Positions 1 to 10,110 of a stretch of DNA of 64,000 bases are shown one piece after another; within the stretch, counting starts at the first letter, position 1, and each line of letters opens with the position of its first letter. This DNA is from Teredinibacter turnerae (GTDB lineage: Bacteria; Pseudomonadota; Gammaproteobacteria; Pseudomonadales; Cellvibrionaceae). The notes beneath the pieces are model-generated. The model was given only the letters and a program-made list of their open reading frames with translations, had not been told where the DNA came from and did no database searches. Where the stretch lies: assembly GCF_037935975.1 (NCBI RefSeq), contig NZ_CP149817.1:1240001-1304000 (forward strand). The letters run 5' to 3'. The translations under genes were made by a program, and so were the position numbers.

Positions 1-1
1 C

Positions 2-1276
2 AACGATTTGCGCGGCAAAGTGCGCGTGCAAACCGACGGCGGTTTGAAATCCGGTCTGGATGTAGTGAAAGCGGCAATCCTCGGTGCTGAAACCTTTGGA
101 TTTGGTACTGCGCCAATGGTTGCGCTGGGCTGTAAATATCTGCGGATATGCCACCTGAACAACTGCGCGACCGGCGTTGCCACCCAGCAGGACCGCCTGC
201 GCCAGGACCACTATATTGGCACTGTCGAAATGGCGAAAAACTTCTTCCTGTTTGTAGCGCGTGAAGCGCGGGAGTGGATGGCTCAGGTCGGGGTGCGCAC
301 TCTGGATGAATTAATCGGGCGCGTGGACCTGTTGGAAGCCATTGACGGGAACACTCAGAAGCAGCAGAAGCTGGATTTGTCGCCAATGTTGTATACCGAC
401 GCCCTGTTGGACTCTAAGCCACAGTTCTGTATTGAGCCGCGCAACGCGCCTTTCGACAAAGGCGAGCTGGCTGAGCGTATGGTGGCAGAAGTGCTGCCGA
501 CGATCGAAGCGAAGTCTGGCGGTGAATTTGCGTTTAATGTTACTAACTGTGACCGCTCTATCGGGGCGCGCATCAGTGGTGAAATTGCCAAGCGTCACGG
601 CAACCAAGGCATGGCAGACAAGCCATTGGTGCTCAAGTTGACTGGTGTCGCTGGCCAGAGTTTTGGTGTGTGGAACGCTGGTGGCCTGCACATGTATCTG
701 GAAGGCGATGCCAACGATTATGTGGGCAAAGGCATGGCAGGCGGCAAGCTGGTAATTCGTCCCCCGAAAGGCTCCGCATTTGCCAGCCAGAAAACCAGCA
801 TTATGGGCAATACCTGCTTGTACGGTGCTACTGGCGGTAAATTGTTTGCTGCAGGCCAGGCAGGTGAACGCTGTGGGGTGCGCAATTCAGGTGCGCACGT
901 TGTGGTTGAAGGCGCGGGCGATCACTGTTGTGAGTATATGACTGGCGGGATCGTGACTGTTCTGGGCGAAACCGGGGTTAACTTTGGCGCGGGTATGACG
1001 GGCGGCTTTGCGTATGTGCTTGATGAAGCTAATACCTTCGTCGATAAGTACAATCACGAATTGGTCGATATTACCCGCTTAAACACCGAGCTGCTGGAAG
1101 CGCATCGCGTACACCTGCGTGACGTGATCAAAGAATTTGTTGCGGAAACCGAGAGTGCCTGGGGTCAACATCTGCTGGATAACTTCGATGATTACATCGG
1201 CAAATTCTGGTTGGTGAAGCCTAAAGCGGCGAGCTTGGATAACCTTCTGAACAGTGTTAAGCAACGATCTGAATAA
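2..1276 (+). CDS. gltB: Glutamate synthase (NADPH) large subunit, C-terminal part
   Basis: The reading frame is open at the left edge, so only the last 424 or so residues of a protein of about 1500 are present; the upstream start is outside the window. The visible part begins in the FMN/3Fe-4S synthase domain ([17 protein letters not shown], then [13 protein letters not shown], the family's cysteine-bearing 3Fe-4S segment) and continues into the C-terminal GXGXG beta-helix domain (repeats such as [20 protein letters not shown] and [11 protein letters not shown]). GltB makes two glutamates from glutamine and 2-oxoglutarate in the cytoplasm, with electrons supplied by GltD. gltD follows after 50 bp on the same strand, the usual gltBD operon. 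The family call is very secure. Confidence 0.97.
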   Translation, partial: NDLRGKVRVQTDGGLKSGLDVVKAAILGAETFGFGTAPMVALGCKYLRICHLNNCATGVATQQDRLRQDHYIGTVEMAKNFFLFVAREAREWMAQVGVRTLDELIGRVDLLEAIDGNTQKQQKLDLSPMLYTDALLDSKPQFCIEPRNAPFDKGELAERMVAEVLPTIEAKSGGEFAFNVTNCDRSIGARISGEIAKRHGNQGMADKPLVLKLTGVAGQSFGVWNAGGLHMYLEGDANDYVGKGMAGGKLVIRPPKGSAFASQKTSIMGNTCLYGATGGKLFAAGQAGERCGVRNSGAHVVVEGAGDHCCEYMTGGIVTVLGETGVNFGAGMTGGFAYVLDEANTFVDKYNHELVDITRLNTELLEAHRVHLRDVIKEFVAETESAWGQHLLDNFDDYIGKFWLVKPKAASLDNLLNSVKQRSE

Positions 1277-1308
1277 GTTTTCTCTTGCGATATGGGTATC
1301 GCAGTTGA

Positions 1309-2745
<1,437 letters not shown>

Positions 2746-2811
2746 GTTCCGCCGAAATTGAACTCCACTGATTAAAAGTGCAACCAGCAAACCAGGGGCC
2801 GTAAATAAAGT

Positions 2812-3876
2812 ATGACTGAATTGAAAAACGACCGTTTTTTGCGTGCCCTGCTGGGACAACCTGTCGACGTGACACCTGTATGGATGATGCGTCAGGCGGG
2901 GCGCTACCTCCCCGAATATCGCGCGACGCGTGCTCGGGCTGGTGATTTTATGGGGTTGTGTACCAACCCTCAGCTCGCTTGTGAGGTCACATTGCAGCCT
3001 CTGCAGCGGTATCCGCTGGACGCAGCCATTCTGTTCTCCGATATTCTCACAGTGCCAGACGCTATGGGGCTCGGTTTGTATTTCGAGACCGGCGAAGGCC
3101 CGAAATTCCGCAACCCGGTGCGCACGGCGGCTCAGGTGGAAGCACTGCCTGTAGTGAATGCCGAGAATGAACTGACCTATGTGCTCGATGCGGTAAAAAC
3201 GATCCGCCATGAGCTGAATGGCGCCGTGCCGCTGATAGGCTTTTCAGGCAGCCCCTGGACCCTGATGACCTATATGGTTGAAGGCGGTTCGAGTAAAGAT
3301 TTTCGCCGCTCTAAAGCGATGCTCTACAGCGAACCCGAGGTTGCCCGTCTGTTACTGGACAAGCTGGTTGCATCGGTCACAGACTACCTGAATGCGCAGA
3401 TCCGGGCTGGTGCGCAGGCTGTGCAGATATTCGATTCCTGGGGTGGGGCTCTGGCTCATGACGCCTACCTTGAGTTCTCTCTCAAGCCTATGCAACAGAT
3501 TGTTAACGGGTTGATACGCGAACACGAAGGTCGCCAGGTACCGGTTATCCTGTTCACTAAAGGTGGTGGACAATGGCTCGAGGCAATGGCAGAGACGGGC
3601 GTGGCGGCCTTGGGCCTGGACTGGACCACGGATATTGGCAATGCTCGCGAGCGTGTAGGTGACAAGGTCGCGTTGCAGGGAAACATGGACCCCAGCGTGT
3701 TATATGCCTCAACCTCTGCAATTCGGGATGAAGTCGGCCGTATTCTGGCATCCTATGGCCAGGGTGGTGGCCATGTGTTCAACTTGGGTCATGGAATTAC
3801 ACCCGAGGTCGATCCCGTGCATGCAGGCGCGTTCATTAACGCCGTTCACGAATTGTCCGCCGGCTACCATCAGTAA
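2812..3876 (+). CDS. hemE: Uroporphyrinogen decarboxylase
   Basis: A 354-aa protein of standard HemE length. It has the N-terminal signature [16 protein letters not shown], with the arginines that bind the substrate carboxylates, and the conserved [15 protein letters not shown] segment with the catalytic aspartate. Further family motifs are [17 protein letters not shown] and [13 protein letters not shown] near the C-terminus. It removes four carboxyl groups from uroporphyrinogen III to give coproporphyrinogen III in the cytoplasmic haem pathway. It starts 66 bp after gltD; the gltBD-hemE neighbourhood also occurs in Pseudomonas. Confidence 0.97.
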   Translation: MTELKNDRFLRALLGQPVDVTPVWMMRQAGRYLPEYRATRARAGDFMGLCTNPQLACEVTLQPLQRYPLDAAILFSDILTVPDAMGLGLYFETGEGPKFRNPVRTAAQVEALPVVNAENELTYVLDAVKTIRHELNGAVPLIGFSGSPWTLMTYMVEGGSSKDFRRSKAMLYSEPEVARLLLDKLVASVTDYLNAQIRAGAQAVQIFDSWGGALAHDAYLEFSLKPMQQIVNGLIREHEGRQVPVILFTKGGGQWLEAMAETGVAALGLDWTTDIGNARERVGDKVALQGNMDPSVLYASTSAIRDEVGRILASYGQGGGHVFNLGHGITPEVDPVHAGAFINAVHELSAGYHQ

Positions 3877-4038
3877 CGGCGTCTCTGGCGCGGTCCGGCG
3901 CATTCCCGGCCGCAGCCAATCTCTATTTTTTGTCTTTCGGTTACATTGCTCGATTCGAGCACGCCGATTTCATCGATATCCTGGTTCTGGCGCACTTTGT
4001 TTGGCTCAGCGTTTGAATGCCCGTTCATCGATTGGGTA

Positions 4039-4066
4039 TTCCGTTAGAGGCTCGCTCGTATATAAT
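4039..4066 (+). promoter_or_regulatory. Candidate sigma70 promoter for the HD-GYP gene
   Basis: A perfect -10 hexamer TATAAT lies at 4061-4066 in the 322-bp gap after hemE, with a weak -35-like TTCCGT at 4039-4044 (16-bp spacing). The next start codon is at 4199. The -35 match is poor, so this is a candidate only. Confidence 0.35.
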
Positions 4067-4198
4067 TTGTCCATTACAGGACTTTTTTAGATCCCCTAAT
4101 TCTTAACGTGGATTAGCAAATTGCAAGGATGTTGGCAGCTTAGGCTTACCAAAGTCGATACGCTGGGATCGTTTCTCTTACCTCTCGAGGAAGCATAC

Positions 4199-5578
4199 TT
4201 GGGTATCAAGCAAGTCAAAGTTGAAGTTAACGAGCTCACAGTTGGTATGTTTGTGTCTGGTCTTGATCGGCCATGGACGCAAACGCCGTTTCCTCTGCAA
4301 GGGTTCTATATCCGCGATCTGGACGAAATTAAAGAACTTAAAGTTCATTGCAATTTTGTTTACATCGACGTGGTTAAAGGCTCCGCGCCGGTAAAGACTG
4401 ATCTGCGCAAACTGACCGGCGCAAGTGGTATGCGCAAACCGCAGCGCGCCGCCCGTCAAACGCGCATGGTTGATGTCGCTCCACTGAAAATACGCCGCGA
4501 TGTGTATCGTGAAGTCCAGCCGCTGGAGAAGGAAATTGAGCCGGCCCGGGAGCTTCACCAACAGGTTTACAATGCGGTTGGCTCTGTAATGGAGCAGGTT
4601 AACCGCGATAATTACAGTGTACCCATTAATGAAACGAAGCGCGCGGCCAGCCAGATGGTGGACAGTGTGCTGCGCAGCCCCGACGCTTTCACCTGGCTCA
4701 GCCGGGTGCGGGAAAAGGACCAGTACACATACGCCCACGCCGTCCGCTCGGCGGTTTGGGCGATTCTCTTCGGGCGGCATATTGGCTTACCCAAGTCTGA
4801 TCTGGATGTGTTGGCGTTCGGGGTTTTGTTAAAAGACATAGGTAAAACCCGCTTGCCACACCACCTGTTGGAAACCCAGAAGCGATCGGAGACGGAGCAG
4901 CAGGCCTACGAGAAATTTATCGATTACGGCGTAGAGATTTTACGTAAATTGCCAGACGTGCAACCGCGCGTTACCTCGGTGGTAAAAACCCATTGTGAGC
5001 GAGTGAATGGCAGTGGGTTTCCGCAGCACCTGCGCGGCGACAAAATTCCGTTGCTCGGTAAAATCGCAGGTGTGGTTACTTTTTACGACGAGACGATCAA
5101 TCCGCGTGGGCAATCCAAGCCGGTGTCGCCATCTAAAGCCGTTGGTAAACTCTATGATCAACGCGGCATTGAGTTCCAGGAAGAGTTGGTGGTGGAGTTT
5201 ATTCGCGCAATCGGCCTTTACCCCACAGGCACTCTGGTTGAACTCTCGACTGGTGAAGTAGGTGTTGTGGTGGAGCAGAACTTCGAGCGCCGTCTTAAGC
5301 CAATCGTGATGGTTGTTTTGGACGCATACAAACAACCATTGCGCGAGCCTCAGCGCGTGGACCTTGCCGTTGAGGAACGAGAAACACAGGCGAAGCTGGA
5401 TTCGGGCAAGTACCTCGCTTCAGAAGTCCGCCGAGTGGATATTTTGCAAGATCTGGAGCCGGGTGCGTACGATGTGGATATCGCATCTGTTCGCGACCAA
5501 TATATTCAAGGCAAGCAGGGTAAGGGCTTGCTGGGGCTCTTTAAACGTAAAGGCTTAAAGCTGCCCGGCTTTTCCTGA
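4199..5578 (+). CDS. Degenerate HD-GYP domain protein with N-terminal DUF3391
   Basis: The TTG at 4199 is chosen as start because GAGGAAG lies at 4187-4193, 5 nt before it, and because the protein then begins like other DUF3391 proteins (MGIKQVKVEVNELTVGMFV). The frame is open further upstream to 4121. This gives 459 aa. Residues 1 to about 130 match DUF3391; the C-terminal half is an HD-GYP fold, the family that hydrolyses cyclic-di-GMP. Several metal-ligand positions are altered. The usual HDIGK is KDIGK (Lys212-Asp213). The usual HHE..DGSGYP is THCERVNGSGFP. The helix that normally carries the next histidine reads FIDYGVEIL. The aspartate before YD in the DxxDA motif is Thr. The protein is therefore probably not an active phosphodiesterase and may bind c-di-GMP or a partner. 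A terminator follows directly. Confidence 0.85.
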   Translation: MGIKQVKVEVNELTVGMFVSGLDRPWTQTPFPLQGFYIRDLDEIKELKVHCNFVYIDVVKGSAPVKTDLRKLTGASGMRKPQRAARQTRMVDVAPLKIRRDVYREVQPLEKEIEPARELHQQVYNAVGSVMEQVNRDNYSVPINETKRAASQMVDSVLRSPDAFTWLSRVREKDQYTYAHAVRSAVWAILFGRHIGLPKSDLDVLAFGVLLKDIGKTRLPHHLLETQKRSETEQQAYEKFIDYGVEILRKLPDVQPRVTSVVKTHCERVNGSGFPQHLRGDKIPLLGKIAGVVTFYDETINPRGQSKPVSPSKAVGKLYDQRGIEFQEELVVEFIRAIGLYPTGTLVELSTGEVGVVVEQNFERRLKPIVMVVLDAYKQPLREPQRVDLAVEERETQAKLDSGKYLASEVRRVDILQDLEPGAYDVDIASVRDQYIQGKQGKGLLGLFKRKGLKLPGFS

Positions 5579-5597
5579 GAAACAGTTACACCCTATG

Positions 5598-5627
5598 AAA
5601 AAGCCCCGATCGTCGGGGCTTTTTTTT
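5598..5627. terminator. Rho-independent terminator between HD-GYP gene and psd
   Basis: An AGCCCCGA/TCGGGGCT hairpin has a T8 run on the plus strand and an A5 run before it. It can stop transcription from both sides between the convergent HD-GYP gene and psd. Confidence 0.9.
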
Positions 5628-5633
5628 GCCCGT

Positions 5634-6503
5634 TTAGCTTGCTGTCGGGTGATTTGGGGTGAGGTGTGCGAGGGGCTCGCCTAGTCGAACGGGTGTGCCG
5701 CTGGAGAGTGTTTCCCATTCGGTCACGCCGGGTGGTAGCAAGAGAATAACGGTGGAGCCAAGTTTGAAGCGACCCATCTCCTCCCCTTGATTTAATGAAA
5801 CCGGAGGTTGTGGTCGGTAGTTAAAATGGGTGGGCTGCTTGCCTCTGGGTGCGATCTCCCCTGCCCAAACGGTTTCGATCGACGCAACGATCATTGCGCC
5901 GACCAGTATGACCGCGACCGGTCCAAGCGGTGTGTCGAAAACAGAAACCACCCGTTCGTTTCGCGCAAACAAATTGTCCACGCCCTCAACCGTGGTTGGG
6001 TTCACCGAAAACAACGCACCAGGCACGTGAGTCATGGATGTGAGCGTGCCGCCGACAGGCATATGCACCCGGTGATAGTCCTTCGGTGAAAGGTACACAG
6101 TGCAAAACGAGCCGTTGTGAAACTGTTCTGCGAGTTCAGGGTTGCCGCCGAGCAAAGCCTTCAGGCTGAAACTGCGGCCTTTCGCTTGGAAAATTGTCTG
6201 CCCGTCGATATCGCCAAGCTGGCTGATGGCGCCGTCTGCCGGACAGAGCAGGCGGTTTGCGTCCAGGGTCATCGGGCGTGCATCGGCGCGTAGCGGACGG
6301 CAAAAAAATTCGTTAAAGCTGGCGTAGCTTGAAAGGTCAGGGTTTTCCGCCTCCGCCATATTGACCGCAAACTGTGCGGCAAACTTTTCGATAAACAGGC
6401 GTTTTATCCAAGTAATTTCGGTGTTCGCAAACCAGCCCACCAGGCGCGAAAGCAGGTGGTGCGGGGTGATGTATTGGAGCAGAATAAATAAAGTAGACTT
6501 CAC
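5634..6503 (-). CDS. psd: Phosphatidylserine decarboxylase proenzyme
   Basis: A 289-aa protein, normal for the bacterial membrane-bound enzyme. Near the C-terminus is the LGST motif (FKLGSTVILLLPPG), where the proenzyme cleaves itself between Gly and Ser to form the pyruvoyl group. Upstream are family motifs such as FNEFFCRPL, CPADGAISQ and SPKDYHRVHMPVGG. It converts phosphatidylserine to phosphatidylethanolamine at the inner membrane. Its ATG overlaps the stop of rhdA by 4 bp (ATGA), so translation is probably coupled. The rhdA-psd pairing also occurs in Pseudomonas. Confidence 0.96.
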   Translation of the reverse strand: MKSTLFILLQYITPHHLLSRLVGWFANTEITWIKRLFIEKFAAQFAVNMAEAENPDLSSYASFNEFFCRPLRADARPMTLDANRLLCPADGAISQLGDIDGQTIFQAKGRSFSLKALLGGNPELAEQFHNGSFCTVYLSPKDYHRVHMPVGGTLTSMTHVPGALFSVNPTTVEGVDNLFARNERVVSVFDTPLGPVAVILVGAMIVASIETVWAGEIAPRGKQPTHFNYRPQPPVSLNQGEEMGRFKLGSTVILLLPPGVTEWETLSSGTPVRLGEPLAHLTPNHPTAS

Positions 6504-7333
6504 AAACTTGCCTCTTCAACGGGGGTATCCGGATGATTGCCCCACTCGGACCAAGAGCCGTGGTAGCCCTTGATAGAAAAACCTAAAATTTTACCAACCA
6601 GATAAGTGAACCCCGACCGGTGGTGAGATTGACAGTGGGTGACGATCGACTGGCCTTTGCGTATGCCGAGTATTCCCAGGCGTTCTTCGGCATCGGCGAG
6701 AATACGGAAGTGGTTGTCCGGGTCCATCAGACTGGTCCATTCACAGTTTATTGCCCCTGGAATATGGCCACCTTTTTGAGCCAGAACTTTTTCGCCGCGA
6801 TATTCTTCCGGTGAACGGGCGTCCCAGATCACAAAACCTTGATTCCCCAGTTCTCCGAGGATGTAGGGTATTTCAGCAATGGGTTGCTCGTTTATCTGAA
6901 CATTGACATCTGTTGGCTGCGCCACATTCTCCTGGGTTTCGACCACCAGACCTTCGCCGCGCCAAGCTAGGATACCCCCATTTACATAGGAGTATTTCTG
7001 GTGGCCAATGACATCCAGGGTCCAGATAAAACGGCCGGCCCAGCCGCCGCCTTCATCATCGTACACAATGAAGTGCGTGTCCGGAGTTAACCCTAAATGG
7101 GAAAAAACGCGGTTAAGCTGATCATCGCCCGGTAGCTTTCCTGCCGCCGGGGGGTAGCCGCAAATCAGTGCTTGGGCAGGTAAATGCACTGCGCCAGGTA
7201 TATGGCCCGACTGGTAGGATTGTTCAGAACTCAAATCCACAATACAAATTGGAATGTCGGGTTGGGGGTTCTCGGCCAAAAACGCCGCGAGATCTTGCGG
7301 CTCAATTAGCAAAGGAAGTTCTGTGGTCGCCAT
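6500..7333 (-). CDS. rhdA: Rhodanese, thiosulfate sulfurtransferase (RhdA type)
   Basis: A 277-aa two-domain rhodanese. The N-terminal domain (about 1-140) lacks a catalytic cysteine, as is usual for tandem rhodaneses. The C-terminal domain carries the active-site loop HCQSHHRSG near residue 235, followed by GSWSEWGNHPDTPVE. This loop is very close to the CQTHHRSG loop of Azotobacter vinelandii RhdA rather than the CGSGVTA loop of mercaptopyruvate sulfurtransferases. It transfers sulfane sulfur, by a persulfide on the loop cysteine, to acceptors in the cytoplasm. It lies 12 bp after rsgA and overlaps psd, which suggests one rsgA-rhdA-psd transcript. Confidence 0.93.
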   Translation of the reverse strand: MATTELPLLIEPQDLAAFLAENPQPDIPICIVDLSSEQSYQSGHIPGAVHLPAQALICGYPPAAGKLPGDDQLNRVFSHLGLTPDTHFIVYDDEGGGWAGRFIWTLDVIGHQKYSYVNGGILAWRGEGLVVETQENVAQPTDVNVQINEQPIAEIPYILGELGNQGFVIWDARSPEEYRGEKVLAQKGGHIPGAINCEWTSLMDPDNHFRILADAEERLGILGIRKGQSIVTHCQSHHRSGFTYLVGKILGFSIKGYHGSWSEWGNHPDTPVEEASL

Positions 7334-7345
7334 TGGGGCTCCTTT

Positions 7346-8332
7346 TCAGTTTGGATGCTTAACCTGCACATCATCCAGTGTGGCAGCAATCCGCAGAAAG
7401 CTCTCGTAACGTTGGGGCTGTATATCACCAGCGTCGACGGCTTCGCGGATAGCGCAGCCGGGATCGTTGTTATGGCTGCAGTCGCTAAATTTACAGTAAC
7501 CGGCGTATTGGCGCAGCTCCACAAAGCCATTCAGCAGTTGTGTTTTGTCGAAGTGCCACAGACCGAATTCGCGTATGCCTGGAGAATCTATGCAATTTCC
7601 GCCAGAACGAAAGTGGTACAAACGAGCGTAGGTCGTGGTGTGTTTGCCTTTGCCAACCAATTCGGAAAGGTCGCCGATTTTAAGATCTTCGTCTGGCAAC
7701 AGGTTTTGCAAAAGGGATGACTTGCCGACGCCGGACTGGCCTACAAAAATGCTGGTGCGGTTCGCCAGTTGCGCTTCCAGTGTTTTCATCCCTGTATCTG
7801 CTTTGGCTGATACGTGTAATATTGGGTACTGTAGCGAGGAATACAATTGGGCGATTTCGGAGAGCGTTTCTTGCGAGGATGCATCGATGAGGTCGGATTT
7901 GTTGACCAACAACAGCGGTTGAACATCGAGGTTTTCTGCTACCGCTAGATAACGATCGATAAGATTGGGGTGGGCTTCAGGTTGCGGCGCAATAACAATG
8001 ACCATTTGGTCTATGTTGGCTCCAATCGCTTTGAGTTTCCCGTAACTGTCTGGCCGCTGTAGGCGGTTTTGTGCTGGCTCGACCGAAACAATAACAGCAC
8101 CCTCGTCTTCCAGTTGGAGTGCTACGCGGTCGCCGGTGACGAGATCTCCCAGATTGCGGCGCAAATGACAACGGTACAACTCACCGGAGGCGGTTTCCAC
8201 GTCGGCTTGTTTGCCATACCGGGAAATGACCAAACCCGGTAGCACATTTTCCAGCTCTGTAGTCTGGCGCAGCGCTTTTTGCTGCTTGGCGATGCGGCGG
8301 CTTTGCTGCTGAGTCAGTTTGCGCTTAGCCAT
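7346..8332 (-). CDS. rsgA: Ribosome small-subunit biogenesis GTPase RsgA
   Basis: A 328-aa circularly permuted GTPase. The G4 motif (LVNKSD) comes before the P-loop (GQSGVGKSSL) and the G3 motif (DSPGIREFG). An N-terminal OB-fold precedes the GTPase, and the C-terminus has the zinc-binding CKFSDCSHNNDPGCAI segment. A basic Lys/Arg/Gln-rich leader (MAKRKLTQQQSRRIAKQQ) opens the protein, as in other gammaproteobacterial RsgA. It binds the 30S subunit late in maturation. It is divergent from orn, with a short shared promoter region that contains a perfect palindrome. Confidence 0.96.
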   Translation of the reverse strand: MAKRKLTQQQSRRIAKQQKALRQTTELENVLPGLVISRYGKQADVETASGELYRCHLRRNLGDLVTGDRVALQLEDEGAVIVSVEPAQNRLQRPDSYGKLKAIGANIDQMVIVIAPQPEAHPNLIDRYLAVAENLDVQPLLLVNKSDLIDASSQETLSEIAQLYSSLQYPILHVSAKADTGMKTLEAQLANRTSIFVGQSGVGKSSLLQNLLPDEDLKIGDLSELVGKGKHTTTYARLYHFRSGGNCIDSPGIREFGLWHFDKTQLLNGFVELRQYAGYCKFSDCSHNNDPGCAIREAVDAGDIQPQRYESFLRIAATLDDVQVKHPN

Positions 8333-8402
8333 GGTAGCCTCGTGGAAGGCCGGTTGTATGGACGCTAATGGGTTATACCCCGTTTATACTGATAAAATAA
8401 TG

Positions 8403-8436
8403 TTTCGGAACCTCTGATTAATCAGAGGTTCCTTTC
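8403..8436. repeat. 26-bp perfect palindrome flanked by TTTC direct repeats
   Basis: Positions 8407-8432 are a perfect 26-bp palindrome (half-site GGAACCTCTGATT). It is flanked on both sides by TTTC (8403-8406 and 8433-8436), which looks like a 4-bp target duplication. It sits in the rsgA-orn intergenic region 23 bp before the orn start. Two abutting terminal inverted repeats of an insertion element, or a regulatory hairpin, would both fit. Confidence 0.7.
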
Positions 8437-8455
8437 TATTGTAATGGAAATGATT

Positions 8456-9004
8456 ATGGGTAGCAGCGAAAACAACCTGATCTGGATCGACCTGGAAATG
8501 ACCGGCCTGGTTCCCGAGCGGGATTTTATAATTGAGATAGCCACAATTGTCACTGACGAGCATCTGAATATTCTGGCGGAAGGGCCGGTGATGGCGATTC
8601 ACCAGCCGGATGCAGTCCTCGGCCTGATGGACGAGTGGTGTACCAATCAACACGGAAAATCCGGGCTCACGCAGCGTGTGCGCGAGAGCGACGTGACAAC
8701 GGCAAGCGCCGAAATGGCGACGCTGGCTTTTCTGAGCGACTGGGTGCCCGCCGGTAAATCCCCCATGTGTGGCAATTCAATCGGTCAGGACCGGCGTTTT
8801 CTGCAACGCTATATGCCAAAACTGGCGGACTACTTTCACTATCGCAACCTGGACGTGAGTACCTTGAAAGAGCTGGTAAGCCGTTGGCGACCCGAATTGA
8901 AGGATGGCTTCACAAAGCAGGGCACACATCTGGCACTCGACGATATCCGCGAATCTATAGCGGAAATGAGCTATTACCGAGATCACTTTATACGGATGGG
9001 TTAG
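8456..9004 (+). CDS. orn: Oligoribonuclease
   Basis: A 182-aa DEDDh 3'-5' exonuclease that degrades 2-5 nt RNAs, including pGpG from c-di-GMP turnover, in the cytoplasm. The catalytic residues are visible in WIDLEMTGL (D and E), [12 protein letters not shown] (D) and [11 protein letters not shown] (H and D). The third of three in-frame ATGs (8444, 8450, 8456) is chosen because [18 protein letters not shown] then matches the N-terminus of E. coli Orn. The orn-queG-nnr-tsaE order of related genomes is broken here by about 4.5 kb of inserted sequence. Confidence 0.95.
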   Translation: MGSSENNLIWIDLEMTGLVPERDFIIEIATIVTDEHLNILAEGPVMAIHQPDAVLGLMDEWCTNQHGKSGLTQRVRESDVTTASAEMATLAFLSDWVPAGKSPMCGNSIGQDRRFLQRYMPKLADYFHYRNLDVSTLKELVSRWRPELKDGFTKQGTHLALDDIRESIAEMSYYRDHFIRMG

Positions 9005-9160
9005 CCACTGCTCGCGCGCGGCTTGTTGTCTGTTCTAAATGATGAAGTGGTGAAGGGGGGCGACTGTGCACGGCCACTGTGGTAAACGCGGTGGCTCGGA
9101 TACTAAGTGTTCCATCGGGCTGCCGTTCGTTTTGTCTCGTCTTTATTGCGCAAATCGTGT

Positions 9161-9427
9161 TAGGGCCTGTTAACACTAATTCGATTCATTCTGTTGCGGC
9201 TAAAATTTCGCTATCAAGGCGTTTGGAGCGTAGTTTGGTTGTTCCAAATGAGCGATAAACAACGCTGAGAGCGGGATTTTAGCCGCAACCCGCAGGGCTG
9301 GGCCTGTATTTCCAGGCTGATGCGTTATTTTTCGCTCGTTTAGCCCGCTAAACAACGCCAAAAATGCCTTTCATCCTGAAAATACGGGCTCCAGCAGAGC
9401 GAATTGAATTAGTGTTAACAGGCCCTA
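9161..9427. mobile_element. MITE-like element with 26-bp terminal inverted repeats
   Basis: A 267-bp non-coding unit. The left end (9162-9187, AGGGCCTGTTAACACTAATT...) and right end (9401-9426) are inverted repeats with one mismatch in 26 bp. They are bounded by TA on both sides, as for elements that duplicate TA. Two nested inverted repeats lie inside: 9193-9206 with 9276-9289 (GTTGCGGCTAAAAT arm) and 9302-9316 with 9375-9389. The whole can fold into a cloverleaf-like structure. No transposase is encoded, so it would need one in trans. Confidence 0.8.
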
Positions 9428-9693
9428 GTACGATGTCCGGCAAGCCAATATCTGGTGTTTAGATTTCCCCATATCATGGTGAATATGTCCTTGAGCAGGT
9501 TGTCGCTTCGCCGCTAATCTACTGCGTAATGCTTCAGCCTGTAGTTTCCAAATCTGTAGTTTTCTGATCTTGCAGCTCGCAAATTCTCTAGCTTGCCAAT
9601 ATGCAGCAAACCGGAGCTTCTCTCGTCGCAAACGGAGTTTACTACTGTCAGGGGGGGCCAAACACAGAGTGTTATCTCGAAGGAATGAATGCC

Positions 9694-10026
9694 ATGCGAT
9701 CTAATTTCCAGTCCCGTCTTCCGGGCTATACGGTCATCGAGACTGATGAGCCCTCTCCCAGCTCCCTGACTGTCGCCAGGCACGCGAACCGCGATCGCCG
9801 CAACCGCTGTCAGCCAGTGCCATTCAACCTATCAACGTATCTCAACGATGAACAAACCCTGTCGCTGCGGCACTTGGAAAGTTTTGGCTGGCAATTGGCA
9901 TTCGTACGCCGTCAGCTTTTCCGGCGGCCGACGGTCGTCATTTTGAACAGCAACGATAACCGCTATGGTGTATTGGACGAAAGCGGCTCTATTGACCTGG
10001 ATCTGCGTTTGTCGCTGCGACACTAG
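9694..10026 (+). CDS. Small uncharacterised protein, probably cytoplasmic
   Basis: About 110 aa with no signal peptide or membrane segment. ATG 9694 has AAGGA at 9680-9684, 9 nt upstream; an alternative ATG lies at 9685. The N-terminus is polar (MRSNFQSRLPGYTVIETDE). The centre is Arg-rich (HANRDRRNRCQPVPF), and a well-structured segment follows (LRHLESFGWQLAFVRRQLF, then PTVVIL and YGVLDESGSIDLD). The ordered segment looks like a genuine conserved protein; I cannot name its family. It lies between the MITE and the MFS gene. Confidence 0.6.
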   Translation: MRSNFQSRLPGYTVIETDEPSPSSLTVARHANRDRRNRCQPVPFNLSTYLNDEQTLSLRHLESFGWQLAFVRRQLFRRPTVVILNSNDNRYGVLDESGSIDLDLRLSLRH

Positions 10027-10110
10027 CTCCGGAAAATATATTACGGCACGGCATATTGCGAGCCTGATCGGTATAATGGCGCTCCATGTTGTATTACAGG
10101 TGTTGCACCA

